Positions 55,631 through 64,000 of a stretch of 64,000 bases of DNA are shown in pieces; the first letter of the stretch is position 1; each line of letters opens with the position of its first letter. Below the pieces are notes generated by a model that saw only the letters and a program-made list of their open reading frames with translations, ran no database searches and had not been told where the DNA came from. Source of the DNA: Chromatiales bacterium. GTDB taxonomy: Bacteria > Pseudomonadota > Gammaproteobacteria > Xanthomonadales > SZUA-36. The DNA lies in contig JAHEFS010000001.1 in NCBI GenBank assembly GCA_024640045.1, positions 38,395 to 102,394 of the forward strand. The letters are read 5' to 3'. Made by a program: the position numbers and the translations under genes.

Positions 55631-56244
55631 GAAATCAGTGATTCGCCGCGCTCAACACGCTTACGCAGTACGCTGTTACGCGGGAAGTGTGCCAGCAGAA
55701 AATCCATCTGGTCAGCGAGGATTCGACGGCCCTGGAGGTAGACGTATTCCGCATGTGTAGGAGAGAAAGGAATGGCCAGCAATTGGATGCCTGCCTGCTC
55801 TGGCGTTCTTCCGGCCTTGTAATTGTTGCAGCGTTTGCAGGCGGTGACCACGTTGGTCCACAAATCGCGACCGTCCTGGCTCAACGGTTTCACGTGGTCT
55901 CTCGACAACATGTAGTTGGGAAATTGCTGGCCGCAGTACAGGCACATGCCCTGGTCGCGGCGAAAAAGGGCCTTGTTACTGAGCGGGGGGACATAGCCGT
56001 CACTGAACAGGTGCTTGAGCGGATGCTGGCCCCAGGTAGCGACGATGGCGTTGACGTCGATCGAGCTGCGCAAGCCACTGACCGCATTGATGCCTCCGTG
56101 AATGGCATACAGTTTGCGTCCCAGGGTATAGCTGACCTGGCCTAGCGAGATCAGGCGCACCGCTTCCTGGTAGCCAATCCATTCCAGGGGCATCCCTGAA
56201 ACATCGGTTCGCAGTACCTGTTGTTGCAGATCCATGTTCATCAT
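55627..56244 (-). CDS. HNH endonuclease family protein
   Basis: CLYCGQQFPNYMLSRDHVKPLSQDGRDLWTNVVTACKRCNNYKAGRTPEQAGI, HNH with two CxxC pairs; start within MMNMDLQQQ cluster. Confidence 0.9.
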   Translation of the reverse strand: MMNMDLQQQVLRTDVSGMPLEWIGYQEAVRLISLGQVSYTLGRKLYAIHGGINAVSGLRSSIDVNAIVATWGQHPLKHLFSDGYVPPLSNKALFRRDQGMCLYCGQQFPNYMLSRDHVKPLSQDGRDLWTNVVTACKRCNNYKAGRTPEQAGIQLLAIPFSPTHAEYVYLQGRRILADQMDFLLAHFPRNSVLRKRVERGESLIS

Positions 56245-56333
56245 GATCGGGTCCAGTGACCCTCTGGACACAACATCTTGTGTCTGTGTGACTGCTCTGT
56301 GACTATATATCTGGATTTGAGCGACAAAGCAAC

Positions 56334-56373
56334 CATGCCCGGCCTGGTCTGAGGCTATGCCTCGACGGGCATG
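56334..56373. promoter_or_regulatory. Nested hairpin in divergent HNH/degQ intergenic region
   Basis: Outer CATGCCCG(56334-56341)/CGGGCATG(56366-56373), inner GAGGC(56351-56355)/GCCTC(56359-56363). Confidence 0.5.
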
Positions 56374-56454
56374 TCGGGCGGCAGGCTCAGTTCATGGGCG
56401 AACCTTGCCGCTACTGCGTGGTCGAAAGCTGTCGCCGAACCCCCGGAGGTGCAC

Positions 56455-57792
56455 ATGAAGTTCCTGTTGATTCTGCTGGCTTGTCTCCCCGTAACCCTGC
56501 AGGCGGCCTTGCCCACCTCGGTGGATGGTCAGCCCTTGCCCTCACTGGCGCCGGTGCTGAAAGAAGTCACTCCCTCAGTGGTTAATGTCTATACACAAAC
56601 CCGGGTTCGTGTGCGCAGTCCGTTGCTGGATGACCCGATTTTTCGCCGCTTCTTCAACGTGCCGGATGTTCCCAGGGAACGCGTTTCCCAGAGCCTGGGG
56701 TCCGGCGTGGTCGTGGATGCTGAAAAGGGCTACGTACTGACCAATAACCACGTCATCGAAGGTGCGGATGACATTGCCGTCACGCTCAAGGATGGTCGCA
56801 GCCTGGAAGCAAAACTGCTCGGCGCGGATCCGGATACGGATCTGGCGGTGATCCAGGTCCCGGCCGAAAATCTCCGGGCATTGCCGCTCGCGGACTCCGA
56901 CCAGCTCGAAGTCGGCGACTTCGTCGTCGCGGTGGGCAATCCATTCGGACTCGGGCAGACGGTAACGTCCGGTATCGTCAGTGCGCTGGGTCGCACCGGT
57001 GTTCGGGGGTTGGAGTTTCAGAATTTCATCCAGACCGATGCTTCGATCAACCCCGGCAATTCCGGCGGCGCGCTGATTAATCTGCGCGGAGAACTCGTTG
57101 GCATAAACAGTGCCATTTTTACCCCGAGCGGAGGAAATGTCGGAATTGGCTTTGCCATTCCTTCCGGTATGGCCCGTTACGTGATGGGTCAACTCATCGA
57201 GCACGGTGAAGTCCGCCGCGGGACCCTGGGCCTGATCGTACAAAATCTTTCCGGGGATCTTGCCGGCGCTTTCGGCGTGGCAAACGGCCAGGGTGCGCTG
57301 GTGGCGGAAGTGCTGGAGAGTTCGGCCGCGGAACGGGCCGGGCTGAAGCCGGGTGATGTTCTTATCACCATCAGTGGCCGAACTGTTCACAGTGCACAGG
57401 ACTTCATGAACGCCGAAGGCCAGGTGCCCGTCGGTGAATCCGTGCGTATTGGCTATCTGCGCGATCGCGAAACACGTTCAGCCGAACTGTTGATCGAAGA
57501 ACCTCCGCGGCTGGCAGGCGCAGAGGTGGACCAGCGCCTGGACGGTGCCGTGTTCAGCGAATTGCCGACACGCCTGCGCAATAGCAGTAGCTACGGCGTT
57601 CTGATTTCCGAACTCGATTCCCGTAGCCGACTGGCCTATGAGGGTCTGCGGCCGGGTGACATCATTACGGGCGCCAACCGTCAGCGTATTCGCAACCTGC
57701 GTGAACTGCGTGAAGTGCTCGGAAGTGTGCGGGGCTCGCTGGTGCTGCAGATCCGCCGTAATCGCGAGGTTTATATTGCCCGCATCGACTGA
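56455..57792 (+). CDS. degQ: Do/DegQ-type periplasmic serine protease with two PDZ domains
   Basis: Signal peptide; catalytic NNHVIEGADD, DPDTDLAVIQV, INPGNSGGALINLRGELVGIN; two PDZ regions. Confidence 0.93.
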   Translation: MKFLLILLACLPVTLQAALPTSVDGQPLPSLAPVLKEVTPSVVNVYTQTRVRVRSPLLDDPIFRRFFNVPDVPRERVSQSLGSGVVVDAEKGYVLTNNHVIEGADDIAVTLKDGRSLEAKLLGADPDTDLAVIQVPAENLRALPLADSDQLEVGDFVVAVGNPFGLGQTVTSGIVSALGRTGVRGLEFQNFIQTDASINPGNSGGALINLRGELVGINSAIFTPSGGNVGIGFAIPSGMARYVMGQLIEHGEVRRGTLGLIVQNLSGDLAGAFGVANGQGALVAEVLESSAAERAGLKPGDVLITISGRTVHSAQDFMNAEGQVPVGESVRIGYLRDRETRSAELLIEEPPRLAGAEVDQRLDGAVFSELPTRLRNSSSYGVLISELDSRSRLAYEGLRPGDIITGANRQRIRNLRELREVLGSVRGSLVLQIRRNREVYIARID

Positions 57793-57876
57793 CCGGCACT
57801 GGACCCTTGCCAGGGACTTCTATGGCCCGCCCGCATGTCCTAAACTGGCGTGAACGGAAGATCTAAGGACCTCGCC

Positions 57877-59244
57877 ATGAGCTATACCTGCGACCACGAA
57901 ACACCGACCATTCCGCTGTTGCCCGTGGCGGCGGCCGACTATGAGGCCTGGCTGAAAACCGTGCCCCAGCGACACCGCCGATGGCTTGAGAGCGCCGGTT
58001 TCAGCGCCAAACCGGGCAAATGGTGTGCTGTACCGGACGAAAATGGCCGGCTGGAGGCGGTGGTCTTTGGAATGGCAGAGGAGGGCTGGTTGTACCAGTT
58101 GGCAGCGCTGCCCCCGGAACTTCCCGAGGGCTGCTACCGGCTGGTTTCGGTCTGGAATGAAGATCAACGGATTCAGGCCAGCCTCGGTTGGGGGCTGGGT
58201 GCTTACCGCTTCGAGCGCTACCGGAAGCCGGGTACACCCCTGCCTGTGCTGCACCTGGATACCGATATCGCGCCCATCGTGAAGAAAATGCACACTGCCC
58301 AGTCCCTGGTCCGTGACCTCGTGAATACACCGACCGAAGACATGGGGCCGGAGGAACTGGCCGGCGCCGTGTTCAGGGTGGCCGATCGGCTTGGGGCCAC
58401 TGCCGAAGTCGTTCAAGGTGACGACCTGCTGACCCGGAACTACCCGGCGATTCATGCCGTGGGCCGGGCGGCAACCCGGGCTCCCCGTCTGGTCACCCTG
58501 TCCTGGGGCGACAAGGATGATCCGGTGCTGGCGTTGGTCGGCAAAGGCGTGTGTTTCGATACTGGCGGCCTCGATATCAAGCCCGCCGCCGGAATGAAAC
58601 TCATGAAGAAGGACATGGGGGGTGCAGCCCACGTGCTGGCTTTGGCCCAGCTCGTGATCGAGTACGAACTTCCGGTCCGTCTGCAGTTGTTGATCCCCGC
58701 CGTGGAAAACGCCATCAGTGGTAACGCTTATCGCCCCGGCGACGTTATTGAAACCCGCAAGGGCCTTAGTGTGGAAATCGGCAATACCGATGCGGAGGGC
58801 CGCGTCGTCCTGGCAGACGCCTTGTGCCGGGCTTGTGAGGAAAAACCAGATCTCGTCATTGATTTTGCGACCTTGACCGGCGCTGCCAGGGTGGCCCTGG
58901 GCACGGATCTGCCACCGGTATTCAGCAATCACCTGGAGATCGCGCAGTCGATTACGGCTGCCGGGGAACGGGTGGAAGACCCGCTCTGGACCATGCCGCT
59001 TTACCAGCCCTACAAGACCCTGCTGAAAAGCGAGATCGCTGACCTGAACAACATCGGCAGCACCTCTTACGGCGGCTGCATTACGGCCGCGCTGTTTCTG
59101 GAACATTTCGTGGAACCGCAAATCCCCTGGGTACACATCGATACTTTTGCCTGGAACCAGTCTTCCCGTCCCGGACGGCCGTTGGGTGGCGAGGCATTGG
59201 GCCTGCGCGCGGTGTTCAACTATTTACGTGAGCGTTACGGTTAG
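57877..59244 (+). CDS. Leucyl aminopeptidase family (M17) protein
   Basis: VGKGVCFDTGGLDIKPAAGMKLMKKDMGGAAHVLAL...EIGNTDAEGRVVLADAL...IDFATLTGAARVALG. Confidence 0.92.
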   Translation: MSYTCDHETPTIPLLPVAAADYEAWLKTVPQRHRRWLESAGFSAKPGKWCAVPDENGRLEAVVFGMAEEGWLYQLAALPPELPEGCYRLVSVWNEDQRIQASLGWGLGAYRFERYRKPGTPLPVLHLDTDIAPIVKKMHTAQSLVRDLVNTPTEDMGPEELAGAVFRVADRLGATAEVVQGDDLLTRNYPAIHAVGRAATRAPRLVTLSWGDKDDPVLALVGKGVCFDTGGLDIKPAAGMKLMKKDMGGAAHVLALAQLVIEYELPVRLQLLIPAVENAISGNAYRPGDVIETRKGLSVEIGNTDAEGRVVLADALCRACEEKPDLVIDFATLTGAARVALGTDLPPVFSNHLEIAQSITAAGERVEDPLWTMPLYQPYKTLLKSEIADLNNIGSTSYGGCITAALFLEHFVEPQIPWVHIDTFAWNQSSRPGRPLGGEALGLRAVFNYLRERYG

Positions 59245-59249
59245 CGGCG

Positions 59250-60437
59250 CTATAACAGCAGGAAGCCCAGGATGGCGACAATACTGGTTAATACGGCCAG
59301 CAGGCTCAGGTAACTCATGCCGATCAGGCTGAACTTGGAAAACGTCATCAGCCAGCCCTGCTGGTAAACCCGGCGTAACGAGATCAGCAGATACAGCGGA
59401 ATCCAGCTGCTGACCACCACGATCAATACCGTTGCCGTGGTACCCAGCCACGTGTATTCCGACGCCCAGGCGGAACCCTGCAACTGGGCCAGCAAAAGGA
59501 TCCCGATCAGGCTAATGAAGATGAATGCGTGGTTGTGCAGAGCGTAGATCAGGTGCTCGATGTAGAAACGCTTGGCGAACAGGTACCAGAACTTGAATAA
59601 CAGGGCGACAACCGGCAGCAGGACGAACATGGTGCCCGGAAGGATGTCAAAAACCTGGTCGATGATCAGGTTGGGGTTGTCATTGATTCGTTTGGCTTTC
59701 TCGGGTGACTCCTCTACTTCGTCATTGATCCAGTCATTCAGGAAATCTGGCAGGAATGGAATTACCACCGGGTTGGTCTCGCGGTTCCACGGTTCCCCGT
59801 CAATTGTGATTTCATCCGCAGTGAACGGTTCGAAATTATTTCCCGTGATATCAGCTGCGGCCTGGCCTTGCTCGTAGGTGCTGACCAGGCCTTCGACATC
59901 GGTCACGCCAGCGTCTTCCAGTTTTTTTCTCAGTTCGTCCGGAGCCATCATGCCAGGGCTTTCACCGGCCCCGGAGATGCGTATGTCGGGCTCCCCCGAT
60001 TCAGGGTTGACGTTCATTCCGATGTTGATGGCGTTGCTGGACAGGTTCGCGGCCAGCAGGAAGAATGCGATGGAGGCGAACAGGTACAACCGTAAGGGCG
60101 GTGTGTAGCGGAACCGCCGGCCGTCGAGGTAATCCCGGGTCAGTTTGCCGGGCCTGAACAGCAGCGGCTTCATGGTGCGAGCGAAGCGCGAGTCGAGATC
60201 GATAAATTCTTCGAGAAATTCACGCATCAGCGCGGGGAAAAATCGCATGAAGTTCCGGTCAGGCTGCCCGCAATAGTGACAGAAGGGCCCAGCGAGTTCG
60301 GTGGCGCAGTTGAGGCACTGCGGTGACCCAACCCGCCGCTTCTCTTTCATAGTCAGAGACGGGTCGGTTGCCGCATGGATTTCATCGGTCGGCTGCGCCG
60401 CCGGGGTAGCCGGTAACGAGGAATTCCGGTCTTTCAT
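59250..60437 (-). CDS. DUF3667 family membrane protein with zinc-ribbon-like motif
   Basis: QCLNCATELAGPFCHYCGQPDRNFMRFFPALMREFLEEFIDLDSRFARTMKPLLFRPGKLTRDYLDGRRFRYTPPLRLYLFASIAFFLL (DUF3667 signature). Confidence 0.88.
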   Translation of the reverse strand: MKDRNSSLPATPAAQPTDEIHAATDPSLTMKEKRRVGSPQCLNCATELAGPFCHYCGQPDRNFMRFFPALMREFLEEFIDLDSRFARTMKPLLFRPGKLTRDYLDGRRFRYTPPLRLYLFASIAFFLLAANLSSNAINIGMNVNPESGEPDIRISGAGESPGMMAPDELRKKLEDAGVTDVEGLVSTYEQGQAAADITGNNFEPFTADEITIDGEPWNRETNPVVIPFLPDFLNDWINDEVEESPEKAKRINDNPNLIIDQVFDILPGTMFVLLPVVALLFKFWYLFAKRFYIEHLIYALHNHAFIFISLIGILLLAQLQGSAWASEYTWLGTTATVLIVVVSSWIPLYLLISLRRVYQQGWLMTFSKFSLIGMSYLSLLAVLTSIVAILGFLLL

Positions 60438-61435
60438 TGTGCGGGACCTTCCCTGAGCATTGCCTGCCCACGCATCCAGTCGATGGTGTCTTCCAGCAGG
60501 GACCGGACAGGCGTAAAACGATACCCCAGTTCGCGCTGTGCCTTGGTGGAATCACAGTGAATGTGGCGGGTGATCATGGCGGCCGACTCTGGCGTCAGGT
60601 CTGGCTCTTTACCATCCAGCACCGCTTTGAGCCGATACAGCTGCGAAACGCTTTTCAGCAGCCAGGCCGGCGAGGCGCGGTTGGGCACCTTTCTACCCAG
60701 TAGTTCACCGGTTATTCGAACCACTTCCAGGAAAGGGGTCTCTTCCCCCCCCAGCAGATAGTTGTGCCCCGATCGGCCACGATGAAAGGCTTCGACGTGG
60801 GCCCTGGCCACTTCGCGGACGTCGGAAAATGCCCCGCCTCCCGGCGGCACGCCGGGCAGCTTGCCAGCGTCGACCAGCCGGATCATTCGCGACCAGTTGC
60901 GACGGTCGCCCGGACCGAGAATATGTGCTGGATTGAGTATGACCGCATCGAGACGTTTGTCCGCCATGGCCCGCCGCACGACGTTTTCCGCCTCGTGCTT
61001 GGTGCGCACGTAATTAATCCAGTCAGCATTGCCCAGCCGCTGGCTGTCCTCGGCGACCAGGGTAGGCTGAAAACCCCACACGATGAAACTGGAGGTGTGC
61101 ACGAAGCGGCTGGCTTCCCTGTGCAGCGCGGCTTCGATTACGTTGCGAGTGCCCTGGACGTTGATCCGAGTCTGTACTTCGTTGTTCCTGGACCACACGT
61201 TCGTGCTCGCAGCCACGTGAAAAACACAGTCGACCTTTGGCGGCATTGCAGACCGCACCGAATCGGCATCGGTGATGTCGCCTTGCTGCAAATCGATGTC
61301 CAGGCCCGCCAGGTCCTCCAGCGGTGAACTTTGCCGCACCAGCGCAGTGACCTGCCAACCGTTGCCCGCCAGTTCGCGGGCCAGGTTCATGCCGACAAAT
61401 CCGGTCGCGCCGGTGACAAAAGCGGTCAAACCCAT
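60434..61435 (-). CDS. NAD-dependent epimerase/dehydratase family (extended SDR, dihydroflavonol reductase-like)
   Basis: AFVTGATGFVGMNLARELAGNGWQVTALVRQSSPLEDLAGLDIDLQQGDITD...NYVRTKHEAENVV. Confidence 0.9.
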   Translation of the reverse strand: MGLTAFVTGATGFVGMNLARELAGNGWQVTALVRQSSPLEDLAGLDIDLQQGDITDADSVRSAMPPKVDCVFHVAASTNVWSRNNEVQTRINVQGTRNVIEAALHREASRFVHTSSFIVWGFQPTLVAEDSQRLGNADWINYVRTKHEAENVVRRAMADKRLDAVILNPAHILGPGDRRNWSRMIRLVDAGKLPGVPPGGGAFSDVREVARAHVEAFHRGRSGHNYLLGGEETPFLEVVRITGELLGRKVPNRASPAWLLKSVSQLYRLKAVLDGKEPDLTPESAAMITRHIHCDSTKAQRELGYRFTPVRSLLEDTIDWMRGQAMLREGPAQ

Positions 61436-61450
61436 GGATGCTGAACCCTC

Positions 61451-62872
61451 ATGTACAATGCAGCGTCCCTCCTGGGACCCGGGCCGGTGAACAGTATAAC
61501 CTCAAGCAAAAATCATCCCGCGGAGATCCGCCGCACCCTGCAACTGGCCGCTCCGGTCATGATCGGTCTGATTGCCAGTTTCGGTATGAATTTCGTCGAT
61601 ACCGTGATGGCGGGGCGCTTGCCGGAAAAGGATGTTGCCCTGGCGGCATTGGCCACCGGGGGTGCGGTGTGGTCCGCCATGCTGATGTTTATTCTCGGCA
61701 TATTGATGGCTTTGCAGCCCACGGTCGCGCAACTGGATGGCGCAGGCCTGCAGCGCCGGGCCGGTGAAATGCTGCGCCAGGGTTTCTGGATTGCGGCCGC
61801 GCTGGCCGTTCCATATTCGGGCATCCTGGTCCACAGCGAATCCATCCTGCGGTTTATGGCCATCGATCCTGCCATCGTGCCGACGGCCGTGGACTACCTG
61901 GATGCGATGGCTTGGGGCGCGCCCGCCATGTGTCTCGTTTTCCTGCTGCGGTTTTTCAGTGAGGGTACGGGGCACACGCGGCCCACGATGTACATCGGCC
62001 TGATCGGCATCATCGTAAACGTGCCGCTCAACTGGATTCTGATGTTCGGTAACCTGGGCGCTCCGGCGTTGGGCGCTAAGGGCTGTGGTTATGCGACCGC
62101 GATCGTGATCTGGCTGCAGGTTGCGGCGCTGGTGACCTATATCCGCTGGCATCATCATTTCCGCGACTTCAGGCCGTTTGGGCGCTGGGACTGGCCCCGG
62201 ATAAAAGTCATCCTGCACCTGCTGCGTGTCGGGTTGCCGATCGCGATAACGATATTCGTCGAAGGCAGCCTGTTTGTTGCCGCCGCCCTTTTGATTGGAC
62301 GCCTCGGCCCGATCCCGGCCGCGGGCCACCTGGTGGCGGTCAATTTTGCGGCCCTGTTGTTCATGATACCGCTGGGCCTGGCCAGTGCGATTACCACCCG
62401 CACTGGCAACGCGATTGGGCGTGGTGATCCTGAAGGAGCGCGTTATGCCGGTATGATTGGTATGGTCATCGTGCTGGGCACGCAAACCATCAGCGCCGCC
62501 ATCATGGTGCTGGCCCCGGGGTTGGTGGTGGGCCTTTATACGAATGACCCAGCCATTGCTGCGGTTGCAGTCACTCTGCTTTTCTACGCAGCGATCTTCC
62601 AGTTCCCCGATGGCATCCAGGTGTGTGCCGCTGGCGCGCTCCGGGGTTACAAGGACACCATTGTCCCGGCGTTCTACAACGTCATTTCATACTGGCTGAT
62701 CGGTCTTTGGTTGGGCTATCACCTCACCTTCGAACGACAAATGGGGCCTGCCGGCATGTGGATCGGCATGATCGCGGGTCTCACCAGTGGTGCGATACTG
62801 TTGTTGGGCCGGTTTCTGCGACGCAGCGAAAAATCCATAACGGATACCCGGACCCAGGCGCTCGATGCCTGA
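61451..62872 (+). CDS. norM: MATE family (NorM-type) multidrug efflux transporter
   Basis: APVMIGLIASFGMNFVDTVMAGRLPEKDVALAALATGGAVWSAMLMFILGILMALQPTVAQ...; 12-TM MATE. Start may be GTG 61487. Confidence 0.92.
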   Translation: MYNAASLLGPGPVNSITSSKNHPAEIRRTLQLAAPVMIGLIASFGMNFVDTVMAGRLPEKDVALAALATGGAVWSAMLMFILGILMALQPTVAQLDGAGLQRRAGEMLRQGFWIAAALAVPYSGILVHSESILRFMAIDPAIVPTAVDYLDAMAWGAPAMCLVFLLRFFSEGTGHTRPTMYIGLIGIIVNVPLNWILMFGNLGAPALGAKGCGYATAIVIWLQVAALVTYIRWHHHFRDFRPFGRWDWPRIKVILHLLRVGLPIAITIFVEGSLFVAAALLIGRLGPIPAAGHLVAVNFAALLFMIPLGLASAITTRTGNAIGRGDPEGARYAGMIGMVIVLGTQTISAAIMVLAPGLVVGLYTNDPAIAAVAVTLLFYAAIFQFPDGIQVCAAGALRGYKDTIVPAFYNVISYWLIGLWLGYHLTFERQMGPAGMWIGMIAGLTSGAILLLGRFLRRSEKSITDTRTQALDA

Positions 62873-62893
62873 GTCCGGGCCCATGCCGTGTTC

Positions 62894-63193
62894 TCACCTC
62901 GGACCGTTTTCGAGGTCCTTGAAGCGTCGTTCCAGTTCGGCGATCCGATGCTGACGCTCGTCCAGTTCGGGTGAGGCGAGATCGGACTCCTCGACTTCGT
63001 GGTTCCGGAGGAGCGGCATCACAAGGGCCATCACGATGTACAGCGCACCCGTGCCGAGCGCGTGAATGAACAGGCCGGCAATAGCCAGCGCCCGAATCGC
63101 CCAGACGTTCCAGCCCAGGCGTTGTGCAAACTCGGCGCAAACCCCGGCCAGTAAAGCGTCCTTGTGCCGATACGATGAGGCCTTGCCCGTCAT
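62894..63193 (-). CDS. pspC: PspC domain-containing protein
   Basis: YRHKDALLAGVCAEFAQRLGWNVWAIRALAIAGLFIHALGTGALYIVMALVMP followed by a short coiled-coil tail. Confidence 0.87.
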   Translation of the reverse strand: MTGKASSYRHKDALLAGVCAEFAQRLGWNVWAIRALAIAGLFIHALGTGALYIVMALVMPLLRNHEVEESDLASPELDERQHRIAELERRFKDLENGPR

Positions 63194-63197
63194 TGGC

Positions 63198-63899
63198 TCA
63201 AGCTTCCGCTGTTTCCGGTGTTGCAGTGCCCTGGTGGGCGATTGTGGACTTCAGTGACTCCAGTTCCGCTTCGATGGCGGGGTCGCCGGGTGCCTCGACG
63301 GCTTCCCAGGCGGCCGGCGCCATGCCGCCCACTTCATAAGAACGAACCCTGGCTTCCAGGCGCTCGACTTGCGACTGCAGGCGATCGAAGCGCCCCATCG
63401 CCTCGCGCATCTTCCGCTCACCGGGGGACACGCGCGACCGCGGTTGACTCGTCGTTGCGGGGCTGCCCGGTTCCGGCCGCATCATTTCCTTCAGCTTGAT
63501 CCTGGCTTCCGACAGCTTGGACTTGAGCGTTTTCATATCAGCCTCTAGCTGGGCAATACGATCGTTGAGCAGGACATGCTCATCCTGCGCGTTCTGCAGC
63601 GTTTGTGAAAGTTCGGATTTCGCCTTCAACGCCGTGCGGGCCAGGTCGTCGCGATCGGTGGCCACGGCCTGCTCGGCGCGTTCCTGCCACTCCTTGATTT
63701 CGCCTTCCAGTTGCCCTGAGACGCGCTCGAGGTGCTGTTGCTCCGCCAGCAGGTCTGCCACCGCCAGGCGCGCATCTTCACCAGCATCCTCCATTTCACG
63801 GATCAGTGCCCGCAACAGTTTCTCCGGGTTTTCGGCTTTTTCCAGCAAAGCGTTGACGTTGGCTGCGATCACGTAACGAACGCGAGTAAAGGCTCCCAT
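63198..63899 (-). CDS. pspA: Phage shock protein A (PspA/IM30 family)
   Basis: MGAFTRVRYVIAANVNALLEKAENPEKLLRALIREMEDAGEDARLAVADLLAEQQHLERV, PspA. Start 63899 with AGGAG upstream. Confidence 0.93.
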   Translation of the reverse strand: MGAFTRVRYVIAANVNALLEKAENPEKLLRALIREMEDAGEDARLAVADLLAEQQHLERVSGQLEGEIKEWQERAEQAVATDRDDLARTALKAKSELSQTLQNAQDEHVLLNDRIAQLEADMKTLKSKLSEARIKLKEMMRPEPGSPATTSQPRSRVSPGERKMREAMGRFDRLQSQVERLEARVRSYEVGGMAPAAWEAVEAPGDPAIEAELESLKSTIAHQGTATPETAEA

Positions 63900-63938
63900 C
63901 GATGAATCTCCTGTGTAATGTGGGTTTGCCCTAACAGA

Positions 63939-63954
63939 TGCAGTTTCCATGCCA
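63939..63954 (-). promoter_or_regulatory. Putative sigma-54 (-24/-12) promoter of pspA
   Basis: Minus strand TGGCATGGAAACTGCA vs consensus TGGCAC-N5-TTGCA: GG and GC dinucleotides conserved at correct spacing; ~40 nt upstream of the pspA ATG. Confidence 0.75.
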
Positions 63955-64000
63955 TTACCTGCATACATAACAAAAACAGCAGGTTAGATATATTTAGCCC

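Noticed and set aside
55627-56244. HNH gene as part of a restriction-modification system
   Set aside because: No methyltransferase or specificity gene nearby; family is widespread as a stand-alone HNH protein.
57820-59136. 438-aa minus-strand ORF antisense to the M17 aminopeptidase gene
   Set aside because: Opposite a clear LAP-family CDS; low-complexity HGQ-rich composition typical of antisense shadows in GC-rich genomes.
61502-62485. 327-aa minus-strand ORF antisense to norM
   Set aside because: Overlaps a well-supported MATE transporter; composition is shadow-like.

Overview
This 64 kb window reads as a dense, GC-rich gammaproteobacterial chromosomal segment made mostly of housekeeping and core-accessory genes. 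I found no rRNA, CRISPR array, prophage, transposase or recognisable tRNA by eye. Conserved blocks include purH-fis, pyrE-exoIII-ampG, anmK-M23 peptidase / tyrS-tyrA, erpA-nudC-ampE-BtuF-like-DUF819, cysQ-nudE-IMPase, bioA-rsmE, a twitching/chemosensory cluster (pilG-pilI-pilJ-chpA-chpC), gshB-tonB-yqgE-ruvX-pyrB-trmB, two tandem NhaD-type antiporter paralogs, metK-[SAH riboswitch]-ahcY-metF, xni/HNH, a DegQ-type protease, and pspA-pspC at the right edge. The best non-obvious signals are: a well-formed SAH riboswitch before ahcY; a competing-hairpin dyad before metK; a rubrerythrin lacking its rubredoxin domain, next to an Fe-S oxidoreductase and a DUF3501 gene, with a dyad-rich AT-rich region shared with a divergent tspO; an ampE / corrinoid-binding-protein / DUF819 cassette joined by 4-bp overlaps; a tyrS/tyrA overlap; a reduced Pil-Chp cluster; and a probable sigma-54 promoter for pspA. 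I saw no convincing wholly new defence or mobile system. All functions are inferred from protein sequence recognition without database searches.
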